A stretch of 64,000 bases of DNA, taken from NCBI GenBank assembly GCA_947579665.1, contig OX388343.1, positions 105,281,657 through 105,345,656 on the forward strand, written 5' to 3'. Position 1 is the stretch's first letter; every line of letters begins with the position of its first letter. Both the position numbers and the translations under genes were made by a program. Positions 44,950 through 60,400 of this stretch are shown piece after piece. The notes below the pieces were generated by a model. The model worked only from the letters and a program-made list of their open reading frames with translations. It made no database searches and was not told the DNA's origin. The DNA comes from Sympetrum striolatum (Eukaryota; Arthropoda; Insecta; Odonata; Libellulidae).

Positions 44950-47900
44950 GAGGATTACAAGAGAGTAGATACGGGAGAAAACGTAAATAATATAGTAAAT
45001 AAGTATCTTATGATCGTAATTGAGATTTGATTTCGCATTGTTTGTTGTATTCCTGATTTTTTTATATTTTGAAATTTAATGTGTTTATTTTTCTTTGCAG
45101 CTACTTCATTAGTCATGGCCATTATAATGATGATTCTCTGGGGTATCGAAAGAATCTGCAGGGATGCTGCGAGGATTACAAGAGAGTAGATACGGGAGAA
45201 AGCGTAAATATTATAGTAAATAAGTATCTTATGATCATAATTTAGATTTAATTTAGCATTGTTTGTTGGATTTCTGATTTTTTTATATTTTGAAATTTAA
45301 TGTGAATGTTTTTCTTTTCAGCTACTTCATTCGTCAAGGCCTATTATAATGATGATTCGCTGGGGTATCGAAGGAATCAGAAGGGATGCTGCGAGGATTA
45401 CAAGAGAGTAGATACGGGAGATAGCTTAATTATTATAGTAAATAAGTATCTGATGATCATAATTGAGATTTGATTTAGCATGGTTTGTTGGCTTCCTGAT
45501 TTTTTTATATTTTGAAATTTAATGTGTTTATTTTTCTTTGCAGCTACTTCATTCGTCATGGCCATTATAATGATGATTCTCTTGGGGATCGAAGGAATCT
45601 GCAGGGATGCTGCGAGGATTACAAGAGAGTAGATACGGGAGAAAACGTAAATAATATAGTAAATAAGTATCATATGATCGTAATTGAGATTTGATTTCGC
45701 ATTGTTTGTTGTGTTCCTGATTTTTTTATATTTTGAAATTTAATGTGTTTATTTTTCTTTGCAGCTACTTCATTCGTCATGGCCATTATAATGATGATTC
45801 TCTGGGGTACCGAAGGAATCTGCAGGGATGCTGCGAGGATTACAAGAGAGTAGATACGGGAGAAAGCGTAAATATTATAGTATATAAGTATATTATGATC
45901 GTAATTGAGATTTGATTCCGCATTGTTTGTTGGATTCCTGATTTTCTTATATTTCAAATTTAATGTGTTTATTTTCTTTGCAGCTACTTCATTAGTCATG
46001 GCCATTATAATGAGGATTCTCTGGGGTATCGAAGGGATCTGCAGGGATGCTGTGAGGATTACAAGAGAGTAGATACGGGAGAAAGCGTAAATATTATAGT
46101 AAATCAGTATCTTATGATCATCATTGAGATTTGATTTAGTATTCTTTGTTGGATTCCTGATTTTTTTATATTTTGTAATTTAATGTGTTTTTATCTTTCT
46201 TTGCAGCTACTTCATTAGTCATGGCCATTATAATGAGGATTCTCTGGGGTATCAAAGGAATATGCAGGGATGCTGTGAGAATTACAAGAGAGTAGATACG
46301 GGAGAAAGCGTAAATATTATAGTAAATAAGTATCTTATGATTGTAATTGAGATTTGATTTCGCACTGTTTGTTGGATTCCTGATTCTTTTATATTTTGAA
46401 ATTTAATGTGTTTATTTTTCTTTGCAGCTACTTTATTCGTCGTGGTCATTATAATGATGATTCTCTGGGGTACCGAAGGAAACTGCAGGGATGCTGCGAG
46501 GATTACAAGAGAGTAGATACGGGAGAAAGCGTAAATATTATAGTAAATAAGTATATTATGATCGGAATTGAGATTTGATTCCGCATTGTTTGTTGGATTC
46601 CTGATTTTCTTATATTTTGAAATTTAATGTGTTTATTTTTCTTTGCAGCTACTTCATTTGTCATGGCCATTATAATGATGATTCTCTGGGGTATCGAAAG
46701 AATCAGAAAGGATACTGCGAGGATTGCAAGGGAGGAGATCCGGAAAAAGGGTAAATATTATAGTAAATAAGTATCTTATGATCACAATTGAAATTTTATT
46801 TTGCATTGTTTGTTGGATTCCTGATTTTTTTATATTTCGAAATTTAATGTGTTTATTTTTCTTTGCAGCTACTTCATTCGTCATGGCCTTTATAATGATG
46901 ATTCTCTGGGGTATCGAAGGAATCTGCAGGGATGCTGCGAGGATTACAAGAGAGTAGATACGGGAGAAAGCGTAAATATTATAGTAAATAAGTATCTTAT
47001 GATCGTAATTGAGATTTGATTTCGCATTATTTGTTGGATTCCCTTTTTTTTTATAGTTTGAAATTGAAGGTGTTTAGTTTTCTTTGCAGCTACTTCATTC
47101 GTCATGGCCATTATAATGATGATCCTCTGGGGTATCGAAGGAATCTGCAGGGATGCTGCGAGGATTACAAGAGAGTAGATACGGGAGAAAGCGTAAATAT
47201 TATAGTAAATAAGTGTATTATGATTGTAATTGAGATTTGATTCCGCATTGTTTGTTGGATTCCTGATTTTCTTATATTTTGAAATTTAATGTGTTTATTT
47301 TTCTTTGCAGCTACTTCATTAGTCATGGCCATTATAATGAGGATTCTCTGGGGTATTGAAGGGATCTGCAGGGATGCTGCGAGGATTATTATAGAGTATA
47401 TACGGGAGAAAACGTAAATAATATAGTAAATAAGTATCTTATGATCGTAATTGAGATTTGATTTCGCATTGTTTGTTGTATTCCTGATTTTTTTATATTT
47501 TGAAATTTAATGTGTTTATTTTTCTTTGCAGCTACTTCATTAGTCTTGGCCATTATAATGATGATTCTCTGGGGTATCGAAAGAATCTGCAGAGATGCTG
47601 CGAGGATTACAAGAGAGTAGATACGGGAGAAAGCGTAAATATTATAGTAAATAAGTATCTTATGATCATAATTTAGATTTAATTTAGCATTGTTTGTTGG
47701 ATTCCTGATTTTTTTATATTTTGAAATTTAATGTGTTTGTTTTTCTTTTCAGCTACTTCATTCGTCAAGGCTTATTATAATGATGATTTGCTGGGGTATC
47801 GAAGGAATCAGAAGGGATGCTGCGAGGATTACAAGAGAGTAAATACGGGAGAAAGCTTAATTATTATAGTAAATAAGTATCTGATGATCATAATTGAGAT

Positions 47901-50900
47901 TTGATTTAGCATGGTTTGTTGGATTCCTGATTTTTTTATATTTTGTAATTTAATGTGTTTATTTTTCTTTGCAGCTACTTCATTCGTCATGGCCATTATA
48001 ATGATGATTCTCTTGGGGATCGAAAGAATCTGCAGGGATGCTGCGAGGGTTACAAGAGAGTAGATACGGGAGAAAACGTAAATAATATAGTAAATAAGTA
48101 TCATATGATCGTAATTGAGATTTGATTTCGCATTGTTTGTTGTGTTACTGATTTTTTTATATTTTGAAATTTAATGTGTTTATTCTTCTTTGCAGCTACT
48201 TCATTCGTCATGGCCATTATAATGATGATTCTCTGGGGGATCGAAGGCTTCTGCAGGGATGCTGCGAGGATTACAAGAGAGTAGATACGGGAGAAAACGT
48301 AAATAATATAGTAAATAAATATCATATGATCGTAATTGAGATTTGATTTCGCATTGTTTGTTGTGTTCCTGATTTTTTTATATTTTGAAATTTAATGTGT
48401 TTATTTTTCTTTGCAGCTACTTCATTCGTCATGGTCATTATAATGATGATTCTCTGGGGTACCGAAGGAATCTGCAGGGATGCTGCGAGGATTACAAGAG
48501 AGTAGATACGGGAGAAAGCGTAAATATTATAGTATATAAGTATATTATGATCGTATTGAGATTTGATTCCGCATTGTTTGTTGGATTCCTGATTTTCTTA
48601 TATTTCAAATTTAATGTGTTTATTTTTCTTTGCAGCTACTTCATTAGTCATGGCCATTATAATGAGGATTCTCTGGGGTATCGAAGGGATCTGCAGGGAT
48701 GCTGTGAGGATTACAAGAGAGTAGATACGGGAGAAAGCGTAAATATTATAGTAAATCAGTAATTTATGATCATCATTGAGATTTGATTTAGTATTCTTTG
48801 TTGGATTCCTGATTTTTTTATATTTTGTTATTTAATGTGTTTTTATTTTTCTTTGCAGCTACTTCATTAGTCATGGCCATTATAATGAGGATTCTCTGGG
48901 GTATCAAAGGAATCTGCAGGGATGCTGTGAGAATTACAAGAGAGTAGATACGGGAGAAAGCGTAAATATTATAGTAAATAAGTATCTTATGATCATAATA
49001 AAGATTTGATTTAGCATTGTTTGTTAGATTCCTGGTTTTTTTTAAATTCGGAAATTTAATGTGTTTATTTTTCTTTGCAGCTACTTCATTCGTCATTGCC
49101 ATTATAATGATGATTCTCTCGGGTATAAAAAGAATCAGAAGGGATGCTGCTAGGATTGCAAGGGAGATAAACCGGAAAAAGGGTAAATATTATAGTAAAT
49201 AAGTATCTTATGATCATAATTGAGATTTAATTTAGAATTGTTTTTTTGATTCCTGCTTTTTTTATATTTCGAAATTTAATGTGTTTATTTTTCTTTGCAG
49301 CTACTTCATTAGTCATGGCCATTATAATGATGATTCTCTGGGGTATTGAAGGAATCTTAGGGATGCTGCGAGGATTAGAAGAGAGTAGATACGGGAGAAA
49401 GCGTAAATATTATAGTAAATAAGTATCTTAAGATCGTAATTGAGATTTGATTTAGCATTGTTTGTTGGATTCCTTATTTTTTTATATTTTGAAATTTAAG
49501 GTGTTAATTTTTCATTGCAGCTACTTCATTCATCATGGCCATTATAATGATGATTCTCTGGGGTATCGAAGGAATCAGCAGGGATGCTGTGAGGATTACA
49601 AGAGAGTAGATACGGGAGAAAGCGTAAATATTATAGTAAATAAGTATCTTACGATCAAAATTCAGATTTGATTTAGTATTGTTTGTTGGATTCCTGATTT
49701 TCTTATATTTTGAAATATAATGTGTTTATTTTTCTTTGCAGCTACTTCATTAATAATGGCCATTATAATGATGATTCTCTGGGGTATCGAAAGAATCAGA
49801 AAGGGTACTGCGAGGATTGCAAGGGAGTAGATCCGGAAAAAGGGTAAATATTATAGTAAATAAGTATCTTATGATCACAATTGAAATTTTATTTTGCATT
49901 GTTTGTTGGATTCCTGATTTTTTTATATTTCGAAATTTAATGTGTTTATTTTTCTTTGCAGCTACTTCATTCGTCATGGCCTTTATAATGATGATTCTCT
50001 GGGGTATCGAAGGAATCTGCAGGGATGCTGCGAGGATTACAAGAGAGTAGATACGGGAGAAAGCGTAAATATTATAGTAAATAAGTATATCATGATCGGA
50101 ATTGAGATTTGATTCCGCATTGTTTGTTTGATTCCTGATTTTCTTATATTTTGAAATTTAATGTGTTTATTTTTCTTTGCAGCTACTTCATTAGTCATGG
50201 CCATTATAATGATGATTCTCTGGGGTATCGAAAGAATCAGAAAGGATACTGCGAGGATTGCCAGGGAGTAGATCCGGAAAAAGGGTAAATATTATAGTAA
50301 ATAAGTATCTTATGATCACAATTGAAATTTTATTTTGCATTGTTTGTTGGATTCCTAATTTTTTTATATTTCGAAATTTAAGGTGTTTATTTTTCTTTGC
50401 AGCTACTTCATTCGTCATGGCCTTTATAATGATGATTCTCTGGGGTATCGAAGGAATCTGCAGGGATGCTGCGAGGATTACAAGAGAGTAGATACGGGAG
50501 AAAGCGTAAATATTATAGTAAATAAGTATCTTATGATCGTAATTGAGATTTGATATCGCATTATTTGTTGGATTCCTGTTTTTTTTTATATTTTGAAATT
50601 GAAGGTGTTTATTTTTTTTTGCAGCTAATTCATTCGTCATGGCCATTATAATGATGATCCTCTGGGTTATCGAAGGAATCTGCAGGGATGCTGCGAGGAT
50701 TACAAGAGAGTATATACGGGAGAAAACGTAAATAATATAGTAAATAAGTATCTTATGATCGTAATTGAGATTTGATTTCGCATTGTTTGTTGTATTCCTG
50801 ATTTTTTTATATTTTGAAATTTAATGTGTTTATTTTTCTTTGCAGCTACTTCATTAGTCATGGCCATTATAATGATGATTCTCTGGGGTATCGAAAGAAT

Positions 50901-53900
50901 CTGCAGGGATGCTGCGAGGATTACAAGAGAGTAGATACGGGAGAAAGCGTAAATATTATAGTAAATAAGTATCTTATGATCATAATTTAGATTTAATTTA
51001 GCATTGTTTGTTGGATTCCTGATTTTTTTATATTTTGAAATTTAATGTGTTTGTTTTTCTTTTCAGCTACTTCATTCGTCAAGGCCTATTATAATGATGA
51101 TTCGCTGGGGTATCGAAGGAATCAGAAGGGATGCTGCGAGGATTACAAGAGAGTAGATACGGGAGAAAGCTTAATTATTATAGTAAATAAGTATCTGATG
51201 ATCATAATTGAGATTTGATTTAGCATTGTTTGTTGGATTCCTGATTTTTTTATATTTTGAAATTTAATATGTTTGTTTTTCTTTGCAGCTACTTCATTCG
51301 TCATGGCCATTATAATGATGATTCTCTTGGGGATCGAAGGAATCTGCAGGGATGCTGCGAGGATTACAAGAGAGTAGATACGGGAGAAAACGTAAATAAT
51401 ATAGTAAATAAGTATCATATGATCGTAATTGAGATTTGATTTCGCATTGTTTGTTGTGTTCCTGATTTTTTTATATTTTGAAATTTAATGTGTTTATTTT
51501 TCTTTGCAGCTACTTCATTCGTCATGGCCATTATAATGATGATTCTCTGGGGTACCGAAGGAATCTGCAGGGATGCTGCGAGGATTACAAGAGAGTAGAT
51601 ACGGGAGAAAGCGTAAATATTATAGTACATAAGTATATTATGATCGTAATTGAGATTTGATTCCGCATTGTTTGTTGGATTCCTGATTTTCTTATATTTC
51701 AAATTTAATGCGTTTATTTTCTTTGCAGCTACTTCATTAGTCATGGCCATTATAATGAGGATTCTCTGGGGTATCGAAGGGATCTGCAGGGATGCTGTGA
51801 GGATTACAAGAGAGTAGATACGGGAGAAAGCGTAAATATTATAGTAAATCAGTATCTTATGATCATCATTGAGATTTGATTTAGTATTCTTTGTTGGATT
51901 CCTGATTTTTTTATATTTTGTAATTTAATGTGTTTTTATCTTTCTTTGCAGCTACTTCATTAGTCATGGCCATTATAATGAGGATTCTCTGGGGTATCAA
52001 AGGAATATGCAGGGATGCTGTGAGAATTACAAGAGAGTAGATACGGGAGAAAGCGTAAATATTATAGTAAATAAGTATCTTATGATTGTAATTGAGATTT
52101 GATTTCGCATTGTTTGTTGGATTCCTGATTCTTTTATATTTTGAAATTTAATGTGTTTATTTTTCTTTGCAGCTACTTTATTCGTCGTGGTCATTATAAT
52201 GATGATTCTCTGGGGTACCGAAGGAATCTGCAGGGATGCTGCGAGGATTACAAGAGAGTAGATACGGGAGAAAGCGTAAATATTATAGTAAATAAGTATA
52301 TTTTGATCGGAATTGAGATTTGATTCCGCATTGTTTGTTGGATTCCTGATTTTCTTATATTTTGAAATTTAATGTGTTTATTTTTCTTTGCAGCTACTTC
52401 ATTAGTCATGGCCATTATAATGATGATTCTCTGGGGTATCGAAAGAATCAGAAAGGATACTGCGAGGATTGCAAGGGAGTAGATCCGGAAAAAGGGTAAA
52501 TATTATAGTAAATAAGTATCTTATGATCACAATTGAAATTTTATTTTGCATTGTTTGTTGGATTCCTGATTTTTTTATATTTCGAAATTTAATGTGTTCA
52601 TTTTTCTTTGCAGCTACTTCATTCGTCATGGCCTTTATAATGATGATTCTCTGGGGTATCGAAGGAATCTGCAGGGATGCTGCGAGGATTACAAGAGAGT
52701 AGATACGGGAGAAAGCGTAAATATTATAGTAAATAAGTATCTTATGATCGTAATTGAGATTTGATTTCGCATTATTTGTTGGATTCCTGTTTTTTTTATA
52801 TTTTGAAATTGAAGGTGTTTAGTTTTCTTTGCAGCTACTTCATTCTTCATGGCCATTATAATGATGATCCTCTGGGGTATCGAAGGAATCTGCAGGGATG
52901 CTGCGAGGATTACAAGAGAGTAGATACGGGAGAAAGCGTAAATATTATAGTAAATAAGTGTATTATGATTGTAATTGAGATTTGATTCCGCATTGTTTGT
53001 TGGATTCCTGATTTTCTTATATTTTGAAATTTAATGTGTTTGTTTTTCTTTGCAGCTACTTCATTAGTCATGGCCATTATAATGAGGATTCTCTGGGGTA
53101 TTGAAGGGATCTGCAGGGATGCTGCGAGGATTATTATAGAGTATATACGGGAGAAAACGTAAATAATATAGTAAATAAGTATCTTATGATCGTAATTGAG
53201 ATTTGATTTCGCATTGTTTGTTGTATTCCTGATTTATTTATATTTTGAAATTTAATGTGTTTGTTTTTCTTTTCAGCTACTTCATTCGTCAAGGCTTATT
53301 ATAATGATGATTTGCTGGGGTATCGAAGGAATCAGAAGGGATGCTGCGAGGATTACAAGAGAGTAAATACGGGAGAAAGCTTAATTATTATAGTAAATAA
53401 GTATCTGATGATCATAATTGAGATTTGATTTAGCATGGTTTGTTGGATTCCTGATTGTTTTATATTTTGAAATTTAATGTGTTTATTTTTCTTTGCAGCT
53501 ACTTCATTCGTCATGGCCATTATAATGATGATTCTCTTGGGGATCGAAAGAATCTGCAGGGATGCTGCGAGGATTACAAGAGAGTAGATACGGGAGAAAA
53601 CGTAAATAATATAGTAAATAAGTATCTTATGATCGTAATTGAGATTTGATTTCGCATTGTTTGTTGTGTTCCTGATTTTTTTATATTTTGAAATTTAATG
53701 TGTTTATTTTTCTTTGCAGCTACTTCATTCGTCATGGTCATTATAATGATGATTCTCTGGGGTACCGAAGGAATCTGCAGGGATGCTGCGAGGATTACAA
53801 GAGAGTAGATACGGGAGAAAGCGTAAATATTATTGTATATAAGTATATTATGATCGTAATTGAGATTTGATCCGCATTGATTGTTGGTCTCCTGATTTTC

Positions 53901-54990
53901 TTATGTTTCAAATTTAATGTGTTTATTTTTCTTTGCAGCTACTTCATTAGTTATGGCCATTATAATGAGGATTCTCTGGGGTATCGAAGGGATCTGCAGG
54001 GATGCTGTGAGGATTACAAGAGAGTAGATACGGGAGAAAGCGTATATATTATAGTAAATCAGTAATTTATGATCATCATTGAGATTTGATTTAGTATTCT
54101 TTGTTGGATTCCTGATTTTTTTATATTTTGTTATTTAATGTGTTTTTATTTTTCTTTGCAGCTACTTCATTAGTCATGGCCATTATAATGAGGATTCTCT
54201 GGGGTATCAAAGGAATCTGCAGGGATGCTGTGAGAATTACAAGAGAGTAGATACGGGAGAAAGCGTAAATATTATAGTAAATAAGTATCTTATGATCATA
54301 ATAAAGATTTGATTTAGCATTGTTTGTTAGATTCCTGTTTTTTTTTAAATTCGGAAATTTAATGTGTTTATTTTTCTTTACAGCTACTTCATTCGTCATT
54401 GCCATTATAATGATGATTCTCTCGGGTATAAAAAGAATCAGAAGGGATGCTGCTAGGATTGCAAGGGAGATAAACCGGAAAAAGGGTAAATATTATAGTA
54501 AATAATTATCTTATGATCATAAATGAGATGTAATTTAGCATTGTTTGTTTGATTCCTGCTTTTTTTATATTTCGAAATTTAATGTGTTTATTTTTCTTTG
54601 CAGCTACTTCATTAGTCATGGCCATTATAATGATGATTCTCTGGGGTATTGAAGGAATCTTAGGGATGCTGCGAGGATAAGAAGAGAGTAGATACGGGAG
54701 AAAGCGTAAATATTATAGTAAATAAGTATCTTAAGATCGTAATTGAGATTTGATTTAGCATTGTTTGTTGGATTCCTTATTTTTTTATATTTTGAAATTT
54801 AAGGTGTTAATTTTTCATTGCAGCTACTTCATTCGTCATGGCCATTTTAATGATGATTCTCTGGGGTATCGAAGGAATCAGCAGGGATGCTGGGAGGATT
54901 ACAAGAGAGTAGATACAAGAGAAAGCGTAAATATTATAGTAAATAAGTATCTTACGATCAAAATTGAGATTTGATTTAGTATTGTTTGTT
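44950..54990. repeat. Higher-order duplication within the 221-bp array
   Basis: The segment 44,950-49,690 recurs at 50,695-54,990. The offset is 5,745 bp (26 units) for the first part, then 5,524 and then 5,303 bp, showing that two single units were lost in the second copy or gained in the first. Diagnostic variants recur at the same places (GAGTATATACGGG at 47,396 and 53,141; TCAAGGCTTATTATAATG at 47,765 and 53,288; CTTTTCAG acceptors). Confidence 0.88.
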
Positions 54991-57439
54991 GGATTCAAGA
55001 TTTTTTTATATTTTGAAATTTAATGTTATTATTTTCCTTTGCAGCTAAATTATTAGTCATGGCCATTATAATGATGATTCTCTGGGGTATTGAAGGAATC
55101 TGCAGGGATGCAGCAAGGATTACAATAGAGTTGATACAGGAGGAAGCGTAAATATTATAGTAAATAAGTATCTTATGATCATAATTGAGATTTGATTTAG
55201 AATTGTTTGTTGGATTCCTGATTTTTTTATATTTTGAAATTTAATGTGTTTATTTTTTTTGCAGCTACTTCATTCGTCATTGTCATTATAATGATCATTC
55301 TCTGGGGTATCGAAGGAATCTGCAGGGATGCTGGGAGGATTACAAGAGAGTAGATATGGGAGAAAGCGTAAATATTATAGTAAATAAATATCTTTTGATC
55401 AATATTGTGATTTGATCTAGGATTGTTTGTTGGATTCCTGTTTTCATTATATTTTGAAATTTAATGAGTTTATTTTTCTTTGCAGCTACTTCGATCGTCA
55501 TGGCCATTATAATGATGATTCTCTGGGGTTACGAAGGAATCAGCAGGGATGCTGAGAGGATTACAAGAGAGTAGATACGGGAGAAAGCGTAACAATTATA
55601 GTAAATAAGTATCTTTTGATCATAATTGAGATTTGATTTAGCATTATTTGTTGGATTCCTGATTTTTTTATATTTTGAAATTTAATGTGTTTATTTTTCT
55701 TTGCAGCTACTTCATTCATCGTGGCCATTATAATGATGGTTCTCTGGGGTATCGAAGGAATCAGAAGGGATGCTGCGAGGATTACAAGGGAGTAGATCCG
55801 GAAAAAGCGTAAATATTATAGTAAATAAGTATATTATGATAATTATTGAGATTTAATTTAGCATTGTTAGTTGGTATCTTAATCTTTTTATATTTTGTAA
55901 TTTAATGTGTTTATTTTTCTTTGCAGCTACTTCATTCGTCATGGCCATTATAATGATGATTCTCTGGGGTATTGAACGAATCTGCAGTTATGCTGCGAGG
56001 ATGAAAAGAGAGTATATACGGGAGAAAGCGTAATTATTATAGTAAATAAGTATATTATGATCGTAATTAAGTTTTGATTCCGCATTGTTTGTTGGATTAA
56101 TGATTTTTTTATATTTTGAAATTTAATGTGTTTATTTTTTTTGCAGCTACTTCATTCGTCATGGCCATTATAATGATGATTCTCTGGGGTATCGAAGGAA
56201 TCTGCAGGGATGCTGGGAGGATTACAAGAGAGTAGATACGGGAGAAAGCGTAAATATTATAGTAAATAAGTATCTTTTGATCATAATTGAGATTTGATCT
56301 AGCATTGTTTGTTGTATTCTTGATATTTTTATATTTTGAAATTTAATGTGTTAATTTTTCTTTGCAGCTACTTCATTCGTCGTGGCCATTATAATGATGA
56401 TTCTCTGGGGTATCGAAGGAATCTGCAGGGATGCTGTGAGGATTACAAGAGAGTAGATACGGGAGAAAGCGTAAATATTATAGTAAATAAGTATCTTATG
56501 ATCGTAATTGAGATTTGATTTCGCATTGTTTGTTGGATTCCTGTTTTTTTTATATTTTGAAATTTAATATGTTTATTTTTCTTTGCAGCTACTTCATTAG
56601 TCATGGCCATTATAATGATGATTCTCTGGGGTATCGAAGGAATCTTCAGGGATGCTGCGAGGATTACAAGAGAGTAGGTACGGGAGAAAGCGTAATTATT
56701 ATAGTAAATAAGTATATTATGATCGTAATTGAGATTTGATTCCGCATTGTTTGTTGGATTCCTGATTTTTTTATATTTTGAAATTTAATGTGTTTATTTT
56801 TCTTCGCAGCTACTTCATTCGTCATGGCCATTATAATGATGATTCTCTGGGGTATGGAAGGAATCTGCAGGGATGCTGTGAGGTTTACAAGAGAGTAGAT
56901 ACGGGAGAAAGCGTAAATATTATAGTAAACAAGTAACTTTTGATCAATATTGAGATTTGATTTAGCATTGTTTGTTGGATTCCTGATTTTTTGATATTTT
57001 GAAATTTAATGTGTTAATTTTTCTTTGCAAATACTTCATTCGTCATGGCCATTATAATGATGATTCTCTGGGGTATCCAAGGAATCTGCAGGGATTCTGT
57101 GAGGATTACAATATAGTAGATACGGTAGAAAGCGTAAATATTATAGTAAATAAGTATCTTATGATCATAAATAGATTTGATTTAGCATTGTTTGTTGGAT
57201 TCCTGATTTTTTTATATTTTCAAATTTAAGGTGTTTATTTTTATTTGCAGCTAATTCATTCGTCATGGCCATTATAACGATTATTCTCTGGGGTATCGAA
57301 AGAATCTGCAGGAATGCTGCAAGGATTACAAGAGAGTAGATACAGGAGAAAGCGTAAATATTACAGTAAATAACTATCTTTTGATCATTATTGAGATTTG
57401 ATTTAGCATTGTTTGTTGGATTCTTGATTTTTTTATATT

Positions 57440-60400
57440 TTGAAATTTAAGGTGTTTATTTTTCTTTGCAGCTACTTCATTCGTCATGGCCATTATAACG
57501 ATTATTCTCTGGGGTATCGAAAGAATCTGCAGGGATGCTGCAAGGATTACAAGAGAGTAGATACAGAAGAAAGCGTAAATATTATAGTAAATAAGTATCT
57601 TTTGATCAATATTGAGATTTGATTTAGCATTGTTTGTTGGATTCCTAATTTTATTAAATTTTCAAATTTAAGGTGTTTATTTTTCTTTGCAGCTACCTCA
57701 TTCGTCATGGCCATTATAATGATGATTCTCTGGGGTATCAAAGGAATCTGCAGGGATGCTGTCAGGATTACCAGAGAGTAGATACGGGAGAAAGCGTAAA
57801 TATTATAGTAAATAAGTATCTTTTGATCAATATTGAGATTTGATTTAGCATTGTTTGTAGGATTCCTGATTTTTTTAAATTTTGAAATTTTAGGTGTTTA
57901 TTTTTCTTTGCAGCTACTTCATTCGTCATGGCCATTATAATGATGATTCTTTGGGGTATCGAAGGAATCTGCAAGGATGCTGCGAGGATTACAATAGATT
58001 AGATACGGGAGAAAGCGTAAATATTATAGTAAATAAGTATCTAATGATTATAATTGAGATTTAATTGAGCATTGTTTGTTGGATTTGTGATTTTTTTATT
58101 TTTTTAAATTTAATGTGTTTATTTTTCTTTGCAGCTACTTCATTCGTCATGGCCATTATAATGATGATTCTCTGGGGTATTGAAGGAAGTTGCGGGGATT
58201 CTGTGAGGATTACAAGTTTGTAGATACCGGAGAAAGCCTAAATATTATAGTATATAAGTATCTTTTGATCAATATTGAGATTTGATTTAGTATTGTTTGT
58301 TGGATTCCTGATTTTTTGATATTTTGAAATTTTAATGTGTTTATTTTTCTTTGCAACTACTTCATTCGTCATTGCCATTATAATGATGATTCTCTGGGGT
58401 ATTGAAGGAATCTGCAGGGATGTTGTGAGGATTACAAGAGAGTAGATACGGGAGAAAGCGTAAATATTATAGTAAATAAGTATCTTTTGATCAATATTGA
58501 GATTTTATTCTAGCATTGTTTTTTGGATTCCTGATTTTGTTATATTTTGAAATTTAATGTGTTTATTTTTCTTTGCAGCTACTTTATTCGTCATGGCCAT
58601 TATAATGATGATTCTCTGGGGTATCGAAGGAATCTGCAGGGATGCTGCGAGGATTACCTGAGAGTAGATATGGGAGAAAGTGTAAATATTATAGTAAAGT
58701 GGTATCTTTTGATCAATATTGAGATTTGATTTAGCATTGTTTGTTGGATTCCTGATTTTTTAATATTTTGAAATATAATGTGTTAATTATTCTTTGCAGC
58801 TACTTTTTTCGTCATGGCCATTATAATGATGATTCTCTGGTGTATCGAAGGAATCTGCAGGGATACTGTGAGGATTACAAGAGAGTAGATACGGGAGAAA
58901 GCATAAATATTATAGAAAATAAGTATCTTATGATCGTAATTGAGATTTGAATTCGCATTTTTTGTTGGATTCCTGATTTTTTGATATTTTGAAAATTAAT
59001 TTGTTTATTTTTCTTTGTAGCTACTTCATTTGTCATGGCCATTGTAATGATGATACTCTGGGGTATCAAAGGAATCTGCAGGGATGCTGCAAGGATTACA
59101 AGAGAGTAGATATGGGAGAAAGTGTAAATAATACAGTAAATAAGTATCTTATGATCATAATTGATATTTGATTTAGCATTGTTTGTTGGATTCATGATTT
59201 TTTGATATTTTGAAATTTAATGTGTTTATTTTCCTTTGCAACTACTTCATTCGTCATTGCCATTATAATGACGATTCTCTGGCCTATCGAAGGAATCTGC
59301 AGGGATGCTGTGAGGATTACACAAGAGTAGATACGGGAGAAAGCGTAAATATTATAGTAAATAAGTATCTTTAGATCAATATTGAGATTTGACTCTAGCA
59401 TTGTTTGTTAGATTCCTGATTTTGTTATATTTTGAAATTTAATGTGTTTATTTTTCTTTGCAGCTACTTCATTCGTCATGGCCATTAAAATGATGATTCT
59501 ATGGGGTATCGAAGGAATCTGCAAGGATGCTGTGAGGATTACAGGAGAGTAGATACGGGAGAAAGGGTGAATATAATAGTAAATAAGTAACTTTTGATCA
59601 ATATTGAGATTTGATTTCGCATTGTTTGTTGGATTCCTGATATTTTTATATGTCAAATTTACTGTGTTTATTTTTTTTTGCAGCTACTTCATTCGTCATG
59701 GCCATTATAATGATGATTCTCTGGGGTATCGAAGGAATTTGAAGGGATGCTGCGAGGATTACAACAGAGAAGATACGGGAGAAAGCGTAAATATTATAGA
59801 AAATACGTATCTTATGATCGTAATTGAGATTTGATATCGCATTTTTTGTTGGATTCCTTATTATTTTATATTTTGAAATTTAAGGTGTTTATTTTTCTTT
59901 GCAGCTACTTCATTCGTCATGGCCATTATAATGACGATTCTCTGGGGTATCGAAGGAATCTGCAGGGATGCTGTGAGGATTACACAAGAGTAGATACGGG
60001 AGAAAGCGTAAATATTATAGTAAATAAGTATCTTTTGATCAATATTGAGATTTGATTCTAGCATTGTTTGTTGGATTCCTGATTTTGTTACATTTTGAAA
60101 TTTAATGTGTTTATTTTTCTTTGCAGCTACTTCATTCGTCATGGCCATTATAATGATGATTCTCTGGGGTATCGAAGGAATCTGCAAGGATGCTGTGAGG
60201 ATTACAGGAAAGTAGATACGGGAGAAAGGGTGAATATAATAGTTAATAAGTAACTTTTGATCAATATTGAGATTTGATTTAGCATTGTTTGTTGGATTCC
60301 TGATTTTTTGATATTTTGAAATTTAATGTGTTTATTTTTCTTTGCAACTACTTCATTCGTCATTGCCATTATAATGATGATTCTCTGGGGTATTGATGGA

